In this document: positions 1 to 10,837 of the stretch, one piece after another
How positions within the stretch are numbered: the stretch's first letter is position 1
Layout: every line of letters begins with the position of its first letter
Origin: Plicaturopsis crispa FD-325 SS-3
Lineage: Eukaryota; Basidiomycota; Agaricomycetes; Amylocorticiales; Amylocorticiaceae
NCBI GenBank assembly: GCA_000827205.1
Contig: KN832555.1
Coordinates: forward strand, 2,344,541 to 2,408,540
Direction: 5' to 3'
DNA length: 64,000 bases
Program-made: the position numbers and the translations under genes
The notes under the pieces: generated by a model
Database searches by the model: none
Told to the model about the DNA's origin: nothing
Seen by the model: only the letters and a program-made list of their open reading frames with translations

Positions 1-317
1 CAGTCTCAGTCTTCAAGTCAGTAAGAACTAAGTGTAGCTCATCGTCATTGTCCTCATCGATAACATCTGTCTAGCCATTGATCGTCTAAGAATATCTGCT
101 GAAATAGGAGCTTCGTCGCTGTTCAGTCTAGCTTGAGTTCACCGTGGAATTGTCAGGATCTAGTAGATTATCTGTAAGAGGCAGATAATCATTGCTCGCC
201 ATTACGAACACCGCATTTCAGAGATATAGCCAGCAACAGGTGCTGACTTCGTCATCGTCATCGACATCGAACACCTCTAACTTTCAAGGAATATACACTG
301 ACCTGATTGGATTATAG
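1..317. other. No gene recognised at left edge
   Basis: Stop-rich sequence in all frames. It should hold the 5' half of the RAD5-type gene that follows (HIRAN domain, helicase Q-motif region), but I find no matching coding stretch. A polypyrimidine-poor acceptor (TATAG) ends at 317, where recognisable RAD5 coding begins. Confidence 0.4.
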
Positions 318-3271
318 GCGAAACCCGAATATAGAACTATTCTCGAACAACGACACTTCCAGTTTTAGTTCTAGTGATCTTATTATTCACACGACACCGT
401 ACTCCGGAGAGCTGAGCCTGGAGTTCCCCAAAGCGGATATGCGATGCAAAGGTGGTATCTTAGCGTGCGTAAATGTGCTTTACCCTCATTATTAATCGTC
501 TCAAGTCTGCCGTTCTAGTGATGGTACGTCGAGCGCCATAGAGCTCTGGTTTTGAACTGACAAATTCCTACGTCGCTTCGATTGGTATAGAGAGTACGTC
601 TTGGTCCTTCCGTCGTAAACGCACGTGCTCAATATATACCCGTCCTTGCTAGTGGGCATGGGCAAGACCATCATGCTCTCTGCGCTCATACAGACTAGCC
701 TTGGTCCGGATACGTCGGGTGTCGATGACGAACCACGCGAAAACTCGAAGGGAAAGCAGCTCAAACTGGACAAAGCCTTCCGGGTAACCGACCGCCGCAC
801 CCAGAGTTCGAAAGGGCCCTGTGCTACCTTGATCGTCGCTCCGACGTCACTTCTCAACCAATGGTCAGAGGAGATACAACGTTCAGCCAAACCCGGGACT
901 TTCAAAGTATTAGTATGGCATGGCACGAATCGATTGGACCTGGAGGCTGCTACTGAGGATGACAGTGACAACGATAATACCATCAAAGTCATTGTGACAT
1001 CCTATGGGGTGCTCGCCTCGGAGCACGCGAAGCTGGAGAAATCAGGCAATGACGCGTCTAGAGTTTTCGAAAGTTAGCGTGCACGCCTATTCGAGCAGCG
1101 CCGTGACAAGTTGCTAAACCTTTTCATACAGTCGAGTGGCTTCGCGTTATTTTGGACGAAGCTCACCACTGCAAGTCACGGCAGAGTAAAACTGCTCGTG
1201 CTGTTTATGCCTTGCGTGCGAGGCGACGTTGGGCGGTAACGGGTGAGTGCCCTTACTATACAAACGATTGTTGTTATCCAAACAAGAGAACAGGAACGCC
1301 AATTGTGAACAAGCTTGAGGATCTCTACTCACTACTGTAGGGCTCGTTTGATTTACCTTCGGGGCGATTTTAAAGACCATGGTTTCTCTACAGGAAATTC
1401 CTACGCTTCGAACCTTGGTCGACGTTCTCATTCTTTCGATCGTAAGTGCTCCGCTCATGGAGAACCGAGTTGCATTGACCCACCGTTTCGCTAGGTTTAT
1501 CACTCTTCCCTTCCTTGCACGCGATCCAAAAGCCATCGAGATTGTGCAGGTAAATAATCTAGAATCACGAATGTATCGCGGTCTTAAAGGTAACGTCTGC
1601 AGGTCATTCTTGAAAGTGTTCTCCTGCGGCGCGAAAAAAATATGCGGGACGCCGATGGTAACCGGATTGTCGAGTTACCTGCTAAAGAGGTGTGTTGAAC
1701 CATTCATTTCAGCAATAGTTGGTGCTGATCGCGAGTTTTCAGGTCACCATCGAGAATCTTGAATTCTCCTCCTTGGAGCGCAAGATCTACGATGCGATTT
1801 ATCGCGACGCAAAGCTCAACTTCGAACAGCTGAGCGAGAAAGGCCTCGTCAGCAAGAACTATACTCACATCCTTGCCATGCTTATGCGGTAGGTGATGTC
1901 GGCAGTATTCTTGCTCATTTGCTGATATCCGTTGCAGTCTCCGCCGTGCCGTGCTTCATCCTAGCCTGGTCCTGACTGCCGACGAAACCACCCCCCAATC
2001 GAAAAGCGACGGGAAAATCGATGTCAACGCGATGATCAACGAATTTACGAACGCAGAAGGCGGTAAACCTACACCTACAGTGTTCGCTGAAAATGCTTTG
2101 ACCAATCTGGGCGAGGAAGTGGAGTGCCCCATCTGTCTTGATGTTGCGGAGGCGGCCATGATCATTCCTGGCTGTATGCACCGATGGTATTTATCTGTCT
2201 AATATGATTTTATCTCCCGCTGATTCAAGCGAAACAGCTGCAAAGACTGTATAGTGGCGTACATTGAAAATCGTCGGGAACGCGGAGAAGAATGCCGCTG
2301 CCCGACGTGTGGGAATGGTCCGGTCAAGGTACGTAGGTTTGTGGTGGGACATGATGGATGCTGAATCTGTCTTAGGAGAATGAGTTGATGGAAGTAATGC
2401 GTCCTAAGAAACAAGAGGACGCGTCGAATTCCCAGCCAAAATTCACGTTGAGGCGAAACGATTTCCAGTCGTCGACAAAATTGGAGGCATTGGTTCAAAA
2501 TCTGCGTATGGAGTCATTCCGCTACTAGGACGACAAACACTGACTTTCGATAAACAGGGCGACTGCAGGATCAGGACCCTTGCTTCCGGGCCGTAATATT
2601 TTCTCAGTTTACCAGTTTCCTCGACTTGATCGAGGTCGTGTTGACTCGGGAGAACCTCGCGTGGTACAGATTCGACGGATCTATGGACATGAAGAAGCGC
2701 AATGCGGCTGTGAATGAGTTCCGGGATCCTTCCAGGAAACCCAAGGTGCTCATTATCAGTCTCAAAGCTGGCGGTGTCGGGCTAAACGTTGGTATCTTCG
2801 TTCGTATGCAAGGTAGTCTCCGCTGACTTTTCTATCTCGTAGTTAACAACTGCCAATCATGTCTTCATGGTAAGGCACGCTCCAAGATTGACGAGTTGCT
2901 TATGAAAATGCTGAGGCCGTTTGCGATAGATGGACTGCTGGTGGAATGCTGCCACCGAGAATCAGGGTAAGGTCAATCTCTATTAATGTAATTCCCGAGC
3001 TGAGAGTCTTTCTTTAGCGATCGATCGTGTCCACAGAATAGGGCAAGAGAAGACTGTCTATGTTAAGCACTTTGTGGTATGCCTCTATCGACCAACCGGC
3101 GTGTTTTCTATGTTCACCTTGTCTCAGGTCGATAACACGATTGAGCGGAGGATCCTGCAAATACAGGCTCGGAAGACTGCTATAGTGAAGGAGGCGTTCC
3201 GCGGCAAAGGCGCCAACGGGGAAGATTCGGAAAGCCTGGAGAACTTGAAGATCATGTTCGGAGACGACTAG
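318..3271 (+). CDS. RAD5: RAD5-type SNF2 helicase/RING ubiquitin ligase, 5' part not found
   Basis: RAD5/HLTF family proteins couple a SNF2 ATPase to a RING E3 that polyubiquitinates PCNA in the error-free branch of post-replication repair in the nucleus. In order I see: the family motif [11 protein letters not shown], a Walker A GMGKT, the DEAH-like box [11 protein letters not shown], a C3HC4 RING starting CPICLD (about 2121-2330) and continuing CRCPTCG, then the helicase C half with [16 protein letters not shown] and DRVHRIGQ, ending KIMFGDD and a stop at 3271. About a dozen short introns are needed; for example exons join as [14 protein letters not shown] across a GTAGGG donor near 1337. 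The HIRAN domain and the segment preceding the ATPase are missing, and the first readable residues (about 318-380) do not look like the family. The frame into GMGKT seems to need a 5-base exon at 519-523. It could be a 5'-truncated gene, or one whose start lies left of the window behind a long intron. Confidence 0.85.
519..523 (+). other. Putative 5-base microexon in RAD5
   Basis: TGATG is flanked by CTAG on the left and GTACGT on the right. Spliced between a donor at 465 (GTGCGT) and an acceptor ending at 652, it yields A-D-V-G-M-G-K-T. That restores the family Asp before the Walker A, though one residue shorter than the usual ADEMGMGKT. It is inferred from frame only. Confidence 0.3.
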
Positions 3272-3943
3272 GCGGTCGCTGATACAAGGTACATGAGTGA
3301 TTTTGAGTATGCGCGCCCAGACTGACTAGATGCATATGGTGTTTAAAAGCAGCCACATGAGAGAGGTTATAGACTCGGACAAGCTGCCCATGTACATAAC
3401 GCCCGTCAGCCGCGGCCGGCGTAGTGTGCGTCGATAACTCCGAGGCAAACATTTTATAGATATCGCAATGACGCCACGCTGGCAGCCAATTCTGCTTTGA
3501 AGCACTCTGAACTTTTGTTGGCAGGAATGCTGGCCGCGATGCAGCGTAGTACTCGACCCAAGACACAGTGTCGTCGGGAATGGCGGGCCGGCCATGCTTG
3601 TGCATTTTCGAAGCTTTTGCCAAACAACGCCAGCAATATTAATTCATGCACATATATATTGCTTGCAAGTATTCTCTCGTCCTCGTCTTCAAAGTATAGC
3701 ATTCACTTATCCTGGTCGAGAGGCTGCAGCTTGCTGCGGCCTTCAATGCTGCGGCTCTGCAGTCTTGATAATCACCGATCGGGCCGAGACTCGGTTGTCC
3801 TCGGCCGGCCGACATATGCTGCGGACGCCACTCTTATCAGATAAAAATACCACAGCGACTTGAACATGCGCAACGCCTTGCGATAACTTGCCACCACTTT
3901 GACTGCGACCCTCATCTTGTAGTTGGTCCAGCTCAGCGCTGCC
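3272..3943. other. Intergenic, RAD5 to secreted-protein gene
   Basis: Holds the 3' flank of RAD5 and the promoter of the plus-strand gene that starts at 3944. Overlapping minus-strand open frames at 3252-3702 show no family motif, so I do not call them genes. No clear TATA element was found. Confidence 0.4.
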
Positions 3944-6238
3944 ATGCGCACCTTTCTCCTCTTTGCTATCAGCGCCTTTAGCTACGTCTCTGCCAGCGCA
4001 TCGCCCCAGACAGTCCTATCGGTGGATTCTACAGCCTGTTGCATAAGTCCGTGAAAGCACAAACTTTTATTTTCGCCAGAGTGTGACCAGACAAGATCCG
4101 TCCCACGGCGACAGTAGGTAGCAACGGACACCAAAAATAGGCCCGGATGCTCGAGCTCGTTGCCTCTCGCGATGGGGTCGCCCATTTGCTCACTGTGCGC
4201 TCCGCCCCCGACGACAATAAAGCCCTATTTTTGATGCACTGCTAGTTTACCATAACTGGGAAGTACATGGGACTCCTCTTCCAAAGACTTAACATTGAGG
4301 GTACACTCCGTGCTACTAACGGCGACGTTTAAGGTGGCGCGCTCATCGTTTGCGACAGCGAGCTCAGGGTGCTGAGCGGCGGCGACGCGCCCTTCTCGGA
4401 AGGGCTCTAGCAACGGTTGAGCATCGGCATTTCTTGCCGGCGTGACAGGAGTCACAGATCTCCCGAGAATAAAAGTTGACGCTTTCACGGACTTATGCAA
4501 CAGGCTGTAATAATGACCAGGCGAATAACTCGAATTTGATTTTCGCGTCTTTGCACTCCTTACTACGGTCCTGGTCCCAAGCGTTCGCCGACAAGGGCCA
4601 TGCCGTCGTTCCAGCGACCATACCCACTGGCACATTGATGTACCACGTCTGGGGCTCGGGCACACCGCCCGTTGGAATGGAGTGGTTTGCGTGCGTGTCA
4701 ACTTCTCGTATCATCCCCATCTCCCCTCGCTTACGCACAGGATAGCATGGACGCCGAACATAGCTACATGTTTGGAGGTCACGGATCGGGCGTCGCGTGC
4801 GTTTCTGCTATCTCGTCCATTTCCACCCTGCGCTAATTCGTACACCGCAGCACTCAGTGGACCTACATAGCTACACGCCCGCTGCGCGTCCTCTACTTTG
4901 ATGGTTTCTCCGCGCAAAAGGGCGGAAATGGGTACCTTGACGCACAGGACATCCTTGCCTTTGGCGCCCCCGATGGCGCCCCAGACGGGTTCTCTGAGTA
5001 CGAACGTGGCAAGGGTCTGTGCGAATGGGGCGAGGAGTTCGGCATCGAGGGGTTCATACGTGAGGAGGCCACGTTTGAGGTCATATGGTGCGACTTCCAG
5101 AACGGCGTGAGGCTCGTGGACGCGACGAATGTCTCTGGTGAGACCGGACCGCAGGACAGCCCTGGCCCACCTCCACTATGGCAAGAAAGCACCCCGCCGG
5201 CATCTCCCTCTAGTCGTCCTGGACGTGGTCCCGGAGGTCCCGGAGGCCCAGGTGGCCCCGGCGGAGGAGGACGTCGTGGCCCTCCTAGACCCAGTAACGA
5301 ATACCACGATCAAGGAATGTGGTCCATGTACCGCGCCGCTAGCTGGCACAGCACGGTTCCGGAAATCCGCATTAAACCGGAACCCGCTCACCTCGTCTCG
5401 CTCTACTCACCCGCGTACCGCTCTCTCGCCGCGAACACGGCACTCCCGCGCCGCATGCACAACCTCACGGACATCTCGCCGGAGGACATGGCAGCGTGGC
5501 GCGCCGAGCTTTCACAGGCGCTCGGCGATTGGCGCGCGGGCCGGAGCAGCGGGGTGGACTGGAGTGCTATTGCTCAGGCGGTGGTCGACCGCAATGGCGA
5601 CCGTCTCGCAGAAATGCGAGAGGTACTTGCGGCGGAGGGGACCGCGTCGGTCCCGGTGAACGAGACGGCGGTGCTCGCGCGCGCACGGCTGGTGGCGTTT
5701 GCGCTAGTCATGCCGTATGTTGATGCACCCATGGTGCTGACCGCGTCCCGCACGCCCGCCGCGCTCGCCCGTGTCGTGAGCAAGTGCACGCGGGCCTTTA
5801 CAGGTCATCTCGATGGATTAACCCTGACGCCGCAGGAGCAGGGCCTGCGGGACGCAGTCGAGGGTGTTCTAGATAGAATATGTAGCTTCTCCACGGGCAC
5901 GCTGGGGGAGGCGCTTGATTTCCTGAGCAAGGACGACGGTGACGCGACAGTCCTCTTGAGCCGGTGGCGTGCGGATCTGGACGACTTGATGGAGTGGCTC
6001 GGGTGGGCCATGTGGGAGCGCTGTTCCCCTGCATGTGCATGGAATGTAAGGTTTTTCTAGCTTCACTGCGAAAGTATCGCCTGACCCTTGTTCATCTACG
6101 CAGGAGCAATGCTTCGTTCCGATGTGGCCTATTGGCAGGCGCAGGCGCAGGGACACGCCAGGACCTCCTGACACGAGCGACGATGAGCCACTCGTTCCTC
6201 GTTGCATGAGCATGGATCAGTTTTTATTCGAGTTTTGA
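3944..6238 (+). CDS. Secreted Agaricomycete family protein, exon 1 interrupted by a MITE
   Basis: The start ATG at 3944 opens a signal peptide (MRTFLLFAISAFSYVSASA). The body carries features I know from an uncharacterised family common in mushroom-forming fungi: a PTGTLMYHVWG segment, DAEHSYMFGGHGSG, an ATRPLRVLYFDGFSA strand, GLCEWGEEFGIEGF, and FEVIWCDFQNGV. A Gly/Pro linker (GGPGGPGGPGG) and an alpha-helical C-terminal half with PMWPIGRRRRR follow. Exons other than the insertion are 4510-4690, 4746-4796, 4851-6045 and 6104-6238. Without the element the gene encodes 549 residues, and the total coding length divides by three. With the element, translation from 3944 stops a few codons inside it. 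Whether the gene is dead or the element is removed at RNA level cannot be seen here. The family's function is unknown; it is probably extracellular or in the secretory pathway. Confidence 0.8.
4032..4507. mobile_element. 476-bp MITE with TA target duplication (Tc1/mariner/pogo-like)
   Basis: A perfect inverted repeat of 26 bases starts CAGCCTGTTGCATAAGTCC at the left end, with its reverse complement at 4482-4507. The similarity continues imperfectly for about 25 bases more (ACTTTTATT, then GTGAC). TA flanks both sides at 4030-4031 and 4508-4509, the target duplication of Tc1/mariner elements. No transposase-like frame lies inside, so it is a non-autonomous miniature element. It sits inside codon 29/30 of the host gene, and deleting the element plus one TA gives an uninterrupted frame (SVDS|NNDQANNS). 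Superfamily assignment rests on the TA duplication and TIR only. Confidence 0.9.
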
Positions 6239-6563
6239 GGCCTTGTGCGTTTATGATAGATACCTACGTTGTGCCGATGGAGCATCCGACTGTATTATGA
6301 TATCCGAGACTGCAATCACGTTCGATGCTTTCTGCTGGGTCTCCAGTGCATTCCTCGGTCCATTTTTCAGACTTGCAGACAGCAGCGTTCACAATGACTC
6401 TGAGAGTCGCGAGTTGTAGCCCCTATCAAAATTCAAACCCAGCTGCGCGATCACTACCTTCCTTATAAGGCAATATCTTTTGCGGCGTACGTCCCCGCTG
6501 TCCTCAAATCAAAGATTACGGCCTCAATTTTGATCTGTTTCACTTCATTCCTCGACAAAAATC
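6239..6563. other. Intergenic with no gene seen
   Basis: This is the 3' flank of the secreted-protein gene and the downstream side of the minus-strand tRNA. A TTTTT stretch near 6533-6560 could serve RNA polymerase III termination. Nothing else is recognisable. Confidence 0.4.
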
Positions 6564-6692
6564 TGATGAGAGTGGGATTCGAACCCACGCCCTTGTCGGA
6601 CCAGATGACTAAGCATGATTACGTGCTTGTCAGGTGCGTTCCATTGGAACTGATCCTTAGTCTGGCGCCTTAGACCGCTCGGCCATCTCACC
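6564..6692 (-). tRNA. tRNA-Leu(AAG) with 48-base intron
   Basis: On the minus strand the sequence opens GGTGAGATGGCCGAGCGGTC, a class II leucine-type start with a D arm. The acceptor strands GGTGAGA and TCTCATC pair with one G-U, and the discriminator base is A. The anticodon stem CCAGA/TCTGG encloses loop CTAAGGA with anticodon AAG at 6656-6658. The T arm GTGGGTTCGAATCCCAC is complete. A 48-base intron (6607-6654) follows position 37, the canonical place, leaving an 81-nt mature tRNA. It decodes CUU leucine. Confidence 0.95.
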
Positions 6693-7269
6693 ATGTATAA
6701 TGAATTTTTAACGTTCATTAGAATTTACGCAGGCATCGAAATCACTCTGTACTACTCGGGGGGCTGAAGGGGCCGCTGCCTCAGCCTGCCTGACGCTCCT
6801 CTGAGTCTCTAGTCAGATAAAGGATATCCGAACTTGTATTGTCACGGTAAAGTTGAGGGAATCATTTCTCTCATCAACAAAGGAGATTGAGTCTCTGACG
6901 CATTTTTGAATTCTGATGACCATCACTGGCAACGGACACGTGGGGGGGGGGGGGGCTTGCCAATAATTCATATCGTTAGGTTCCGTCACAAGGAGCCAAA
7001 TTCAATGGTAAGTACTACATGTTGGTCAGCATCCGTAGCTTCAACTTCACCTCCAGATCGAAGATGAATTCGAGCCCAAATGCCATGCTGAAACAATAGC
7101 CGTTTGCTTGCTTCTTCGTCGGGTTTAACTGAATCTGCGATCTTCAGCACTTCAACGAGGATGAAACCAGGCAAGCACGTTGTTCAAGAAATATCAAGTT
7201 TAACAGTCCGTATTTGCAACCCAACCTTGCCACTCGTACATTTGTGTCGTTCTGAGTAATTAGTACATA
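6693..7269. other. Intergenic with 14-base G run
   Basis: Contains the upstream flank of the tRNA and the 3' flank of the MDR gene. A run of 14 G (6942-6955) stands out. A 62-codon minus-strand frame (6986-7174) has no recognisable motif and is not called. Confidence 0.4.
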
Positions 7270-8528
7270 TCAAGCAACTGTAAGCACGAGCTTCGCCCGA
7301 CTGCCTCCACCCTCTTTCAAAAGCGCCAACGCATCCTTAATTCCCTCAAGACCCCCTGGCAGCTTCTTGATCTCCTGCGGCTTCACTATCCCTTTCGCTA
7401 TGGCCTGTTCACCCAGCAAGGTGAAGTCTGCGTGAAACTTCGCCCGCACGGGGTCCGCAGGATAGTGCGTGCCGTAGAAATCCAGCGCCCGTCCGAGCGC
7501 CACGTATCCCAAAGGAGTGGTCGTAGTGATATCGGTCGGGATGTCAGACTTGGGAATATAGAGGACGAGCGTGACTTTGGTCTCGGGGCTACGAGTGACA
7601 CTTGAAAAGACGATATTAAGCGAGCTGCCCTCCGAGATTCCGTCGTGTGCAAGCTGGAATTATACGTCGTTAGCCGGATACTACACGAAAATGCGAGAGG
7701 AAACACCAACCTTGAGCTCGCGGCCACTGAGTGCGGATTTGATGCCTGCAATGCACTTGTCTGCGTCGTGGTAGTCGATGACATGGTCTGCACCGAGTTT
7801 CGTGAGATACTCTCGGTTCTTCTCGCTCGCCGTCGTGATAACCTCGAAACCCAGTGCCTTGGCAAACTGGATGAACGCCTGGGAGACAGACGTCGCGCCG
7901 CCGTAGATCAGAATCTATACTGCGTGGTTAGTGCTACCTCATCAAGGGATAAGGGGCTGTGCGTACCGGCTCCCCACGTCTGACGGGCTCGAGCGACACC
8001 GGAATGCCAAGGTCATGGAAGGCAAGGCCTGTCGTCACGAATGCGACTGGTAGACTCGCGCCGTCCTCGAACGACATGTCGGCGGGCAGCTTGAAGGCAG
8101 CGTGTTCTTCGACGGCGGCATACTCTGCAAACGCACCGGACGTCGGGATCAGCTTCGAGGATCCGTGCACGAGCGCTGCGACGCGGTCCCCAGGCACAAA
8201 ACGCGAGTTCGGTCCAACTTTCTCAACGGTGCCTGCGAGGTCGCAGCCGACGGTAGAGCCGGGGCCTCCGCCGAGCTCCTATATGATTATGGTGAGCTGG
8301 CGAACATCGTAATCATATAAACAGAAGTGGCGCACAAATTCAACATGTTTCCTGCGACAGAGCTGTCAAGACAAGGATCTCTGGTGGAAGGTGAACATAG
8401 GCTTACCAGTCGGTGGGGTTGATAGCAACAGCCGCGACTTTAACGAGGATTTGAGAGTCAAGGAGCGTCGGAATGGGGACTTGCTCTACGGCAACGGTCT
8501 TTCCTGGTTGGATCTTGACGGCTTTCAT
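7270..8528 (-). CDS. MDR-superfamily oxidoreductase (zinc-independent, enoyl-reductase-like)
   Basis: The protein starts MKAVKIQPGKTVAVEQVP at 8528 and has the MDR layout. A GroES-like N-terminal half carries INPTDWKHVEF, GCDLAGTV and PGDRVAALVHG. A Rossmann half reads ILIYGGATSVSQAFIQFAKALG, followed by GADHVIDYHD. It ends KLVLTVA at 7270. Zinc-binding residues of classical alcohol dehydrogenases are absent, so it resembles fungal trans-acting enoyl reductases and quinone oxidoreductases that use NADPH; the substrate cannot be told. About four introns interrupt it; the second uses a GTGCGC donor so that VEF joins ELGGGPGSTVG. It lies in the same orientation as the dehydrogenase to its right, about 500 bp away, but no secondary-metabolite cluster surrounds them. 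Confidence 0.85.
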
Positions 8529-9026
8529 GATTGAGAGATGGTATTGGGCGAGTGAAATGTTGATACTATAGAAAAAACATAGTGTCACGGTAGACGGTCT
8601 TTATAGATAACTTGACGATCTATCATTGACGCCAAATCATTGTCAGCGTCATGTTCAAAGTATACAGCAAGTGCCAGGAATTGTCAGGAAGTGAGTAATC
8701 GCTACATAGGCCAAAGTTTGGCAGCCTTTGACGACCGCGGTCAGCGCTAGTCAGCGCCCAGCCAAGCTCAGGCAGAATTTCCGGCAACCCCTTGGCCTTG
8801 ACGGTCAGGACTGGCCCTGGGGGAAATGGCTCATCGTCGCGGGGTTTCAATCTTCAAGGTTAATTCCGTCGCGGTTAGTTTCTGAACCTACCAGCAGCGT
8901 CTCAACCAGAGCAGTGCAATATGCAAACATACAAGTTACAACATCTGGTTTCCATAAAACAATCAATAACAATGACAGGTACAACAGTCTTCTGATTTCT
9001 TCTTTCCTGAGCGTTTCTTCTCTGCT
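8529..9026. other. Intergenic between two minus-strand oxidoreductases
   Basis: Upstream region of the MDR gene. A TATAGAAAAAAC stretch near 8567 and TTTATAGATAAC near 8600 could contribute to its core promoter. Nothing coding was recognised. Confidence 0.4.
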
Positions 9027-10634
9027 TCACTGTTCTTCTAATCGTCTCTTACGACCCGTGTGTTCTGCGAAGCTCCAGTCAGCAAGATGAACCAGAAAGC
9101 CGCCTCTAAAATCGAAACGTACCGGACTTTCGAGCCCGTCCAATCCAGCAGCAACGCGAGTGCCTGCTACGATCGCACTCCAGTCAAGGGTGTCGTATTT
9201 CTGCGTCCCTGCACGGACTTGCGATTGGTGCAGTGCACGAGCAGTTAGCAAGTGCTGATGAGCATTGTCGATCGTCGGCATCGGCGAGTTGTGGTGGGTA
9301 GTAAGGTTACGGATGTGCCTACACGACATAGGGGTTGAGCACAAGAGACTGCCACGGCTGCAGAGGTACATACGACGCATCCTTGATTCCTCCGTCAATG
9401 GCGAAGCCCTTGCTGCCGTCGAAAGCATCGTTTACCATCTTGTCCCCGTATGCGACGAGTCTACGAAGATGCACTGTGCTCAACACTCAGTAGCAGGGAG
9501 ATGATCTGCGCAACGTACGGTGGGGCAGGTAGCAGATCTAACGAGTAGCGTGCATCATTAGACGAATCGTACTTAAGGGTCAAGAAGGAAGGACACTGAC
9601 CCTTCACCAAGTTGTTGATATTGGCTGCGTCAATTCCAGACTTGTCCGCCAGAGTAAAGGCTTCGGCGAGAACCTCTAGAGAGCCTAAGATCATGGAGTT
9701 TCCAATCAACTTGAACGTCGGTGCTACAATCGATTTAGCACGGGCGCTCGAGAAAGCAAAAACAGCGAATGTACCCTTTTCGAGATTTCCTCCGAGGTCC
9801 ACGATCTTGCGACCGACAGCAGGCACAAGAATATATGCGAGTTCTTTCTTCGAGCGATAGTCCCCGGACATTATGATAATTAGTTGCGCAGCATCGGCAG
9901 CAGTTGGCGCGCCGAAAACGGGAGACGTGATGAGGTGTGAATGAACATGCGACGTTATGAGTTGATCGATTTCGCCTGAGACATGTAATGCGTGAGTACA
10001 GGATTAAGTATCTTTGCATAAGATATATTACCTGCAACGGTAGGGTAGATCTACCCAACCCTGATGTTCAGCCGAAGAATACGTGAATCACAGCAATCTT
10101 CGCACCGTGCTGGTCTCGACAAAAATCTTGTTCTTCGTAGGCGGTGAGTGCTTGTAGTACATCGCTCGCGTTAATGACACCGGCTTCCGTATATAACCAC
10201 AGCGTAGCTCACCGACAGTGCCGCAGAATACTCGGCGTACGTCGCCCTCACCACATCGTCGTTGGCGAGGTTGGTAATTATCACGTCGCATTCTGTCGCC
10301 ACTTGGCCTAGACTACTCGCTACGCGTACCCTGTTGTCACCGACCTCCTGGCGAAGCTTCTCGCTCTTTGCCACTGTGCGATTGTAAACTAGGAGCGCGG
10401 GCAAGCCTGCATTTCCCTGCCGGTTTGCAAGGTTGCGGGCCATGACTAGGGGACAATCACAAAGATCAGTTCCCGAAGGGTCGGCCGTTAAGCTAGCTGC
10501 GCACAGTAACCCATGGCACCGAGCCCGACGAAACCTATCTGAGTGGCATGGACACCACCAGGTGTCGAGGGCCGAGAGAATGCGGGGGAGTGCACAGTAT
10601 GCACCGCTGTGGGGCTTTTGAGCAGAGAGGACAT
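9027..10634 (-). CDS. 3-hydroxyisobutyrate dehydrogenase-like NAD(P)-binding protein
   Basis: A member of the beta-hydroxyacid dehydrogenase/6-phosphogluconate dehydrogenase group. From the ATG at 10634 the nucleotide-binding motif IGFVGLGAMG appears after about 34 residues. It then joins YFMARNLANR over a GTGCGC intron, followed by LLVYNRTVAKSEKL, CDVIITNLANDD, KNKIFVETSTV, SPVFGAPTAADAAQL and the C-terminal helical domain with FKLIGNSMILGSLEVLAEAF, where the lysine of the GxxxN-type catalytic region is expected. FDGSKGFAIDGGIKDAS and DNAHQHLLTARAL follow. At least seven introns are needed. The 3' end is uncertain: reading straight through stops at 9027, while an acceptor near 9036 would give another short tail. 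The family acts on beta-hydroxy acids; the exact substrate is unknown. Confidence 0.85.
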
Positions 10635-10837
10635 GGCCGTTCGAGTTCAAGGAGTGTTTCTCAAGTGTTTCTCCGGTTGGGCCAAGATTGGGTCCAGTCC
10701 AAGGCAAGGTCGCTTTCGGCGATTGACCTAGATTGCAGTCGGAGATCGGATGCCACGTGCTAGCGCTGCCCGTAACTGTGCTGTTCGCGAAACCGTCTAT
10801 CTCGAATACTCTTCAGCAACCGTCTCGCGGCCCTGGA
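10635..10837. promoter_or_regulatory. Short divergent promoter region
   Basis: Only 203 bases separate the start codons of the dehydrogenase (minus) and the kinase (plus), so both must be driven from this stretch. I see no clear TATA box, consistent with housekeeping promoters. Confidence 0.5.

Noticed and set aside
3252-3702. Overlapping minus-strand frames of 82-123 codons downstream of RAD5
   Set aside because: No family motif, no splice logic, mutually overlapping frames.
6942-6955. 14-base G run as a functional G-quadruplex
   Set aside because: A single uninterrupted run with no neighbouring G tracts; more likely simple sequence, and its length may be a sequencing artefact.
7270-10634. 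Two adjacent oxidoreductases as part of a secondary-metabolite cluster
   Set aside because: No polyketide or peptide synthase, transporter or cluster regulator nearby. Neighbours are a tRNA and a housekeeping kinase.
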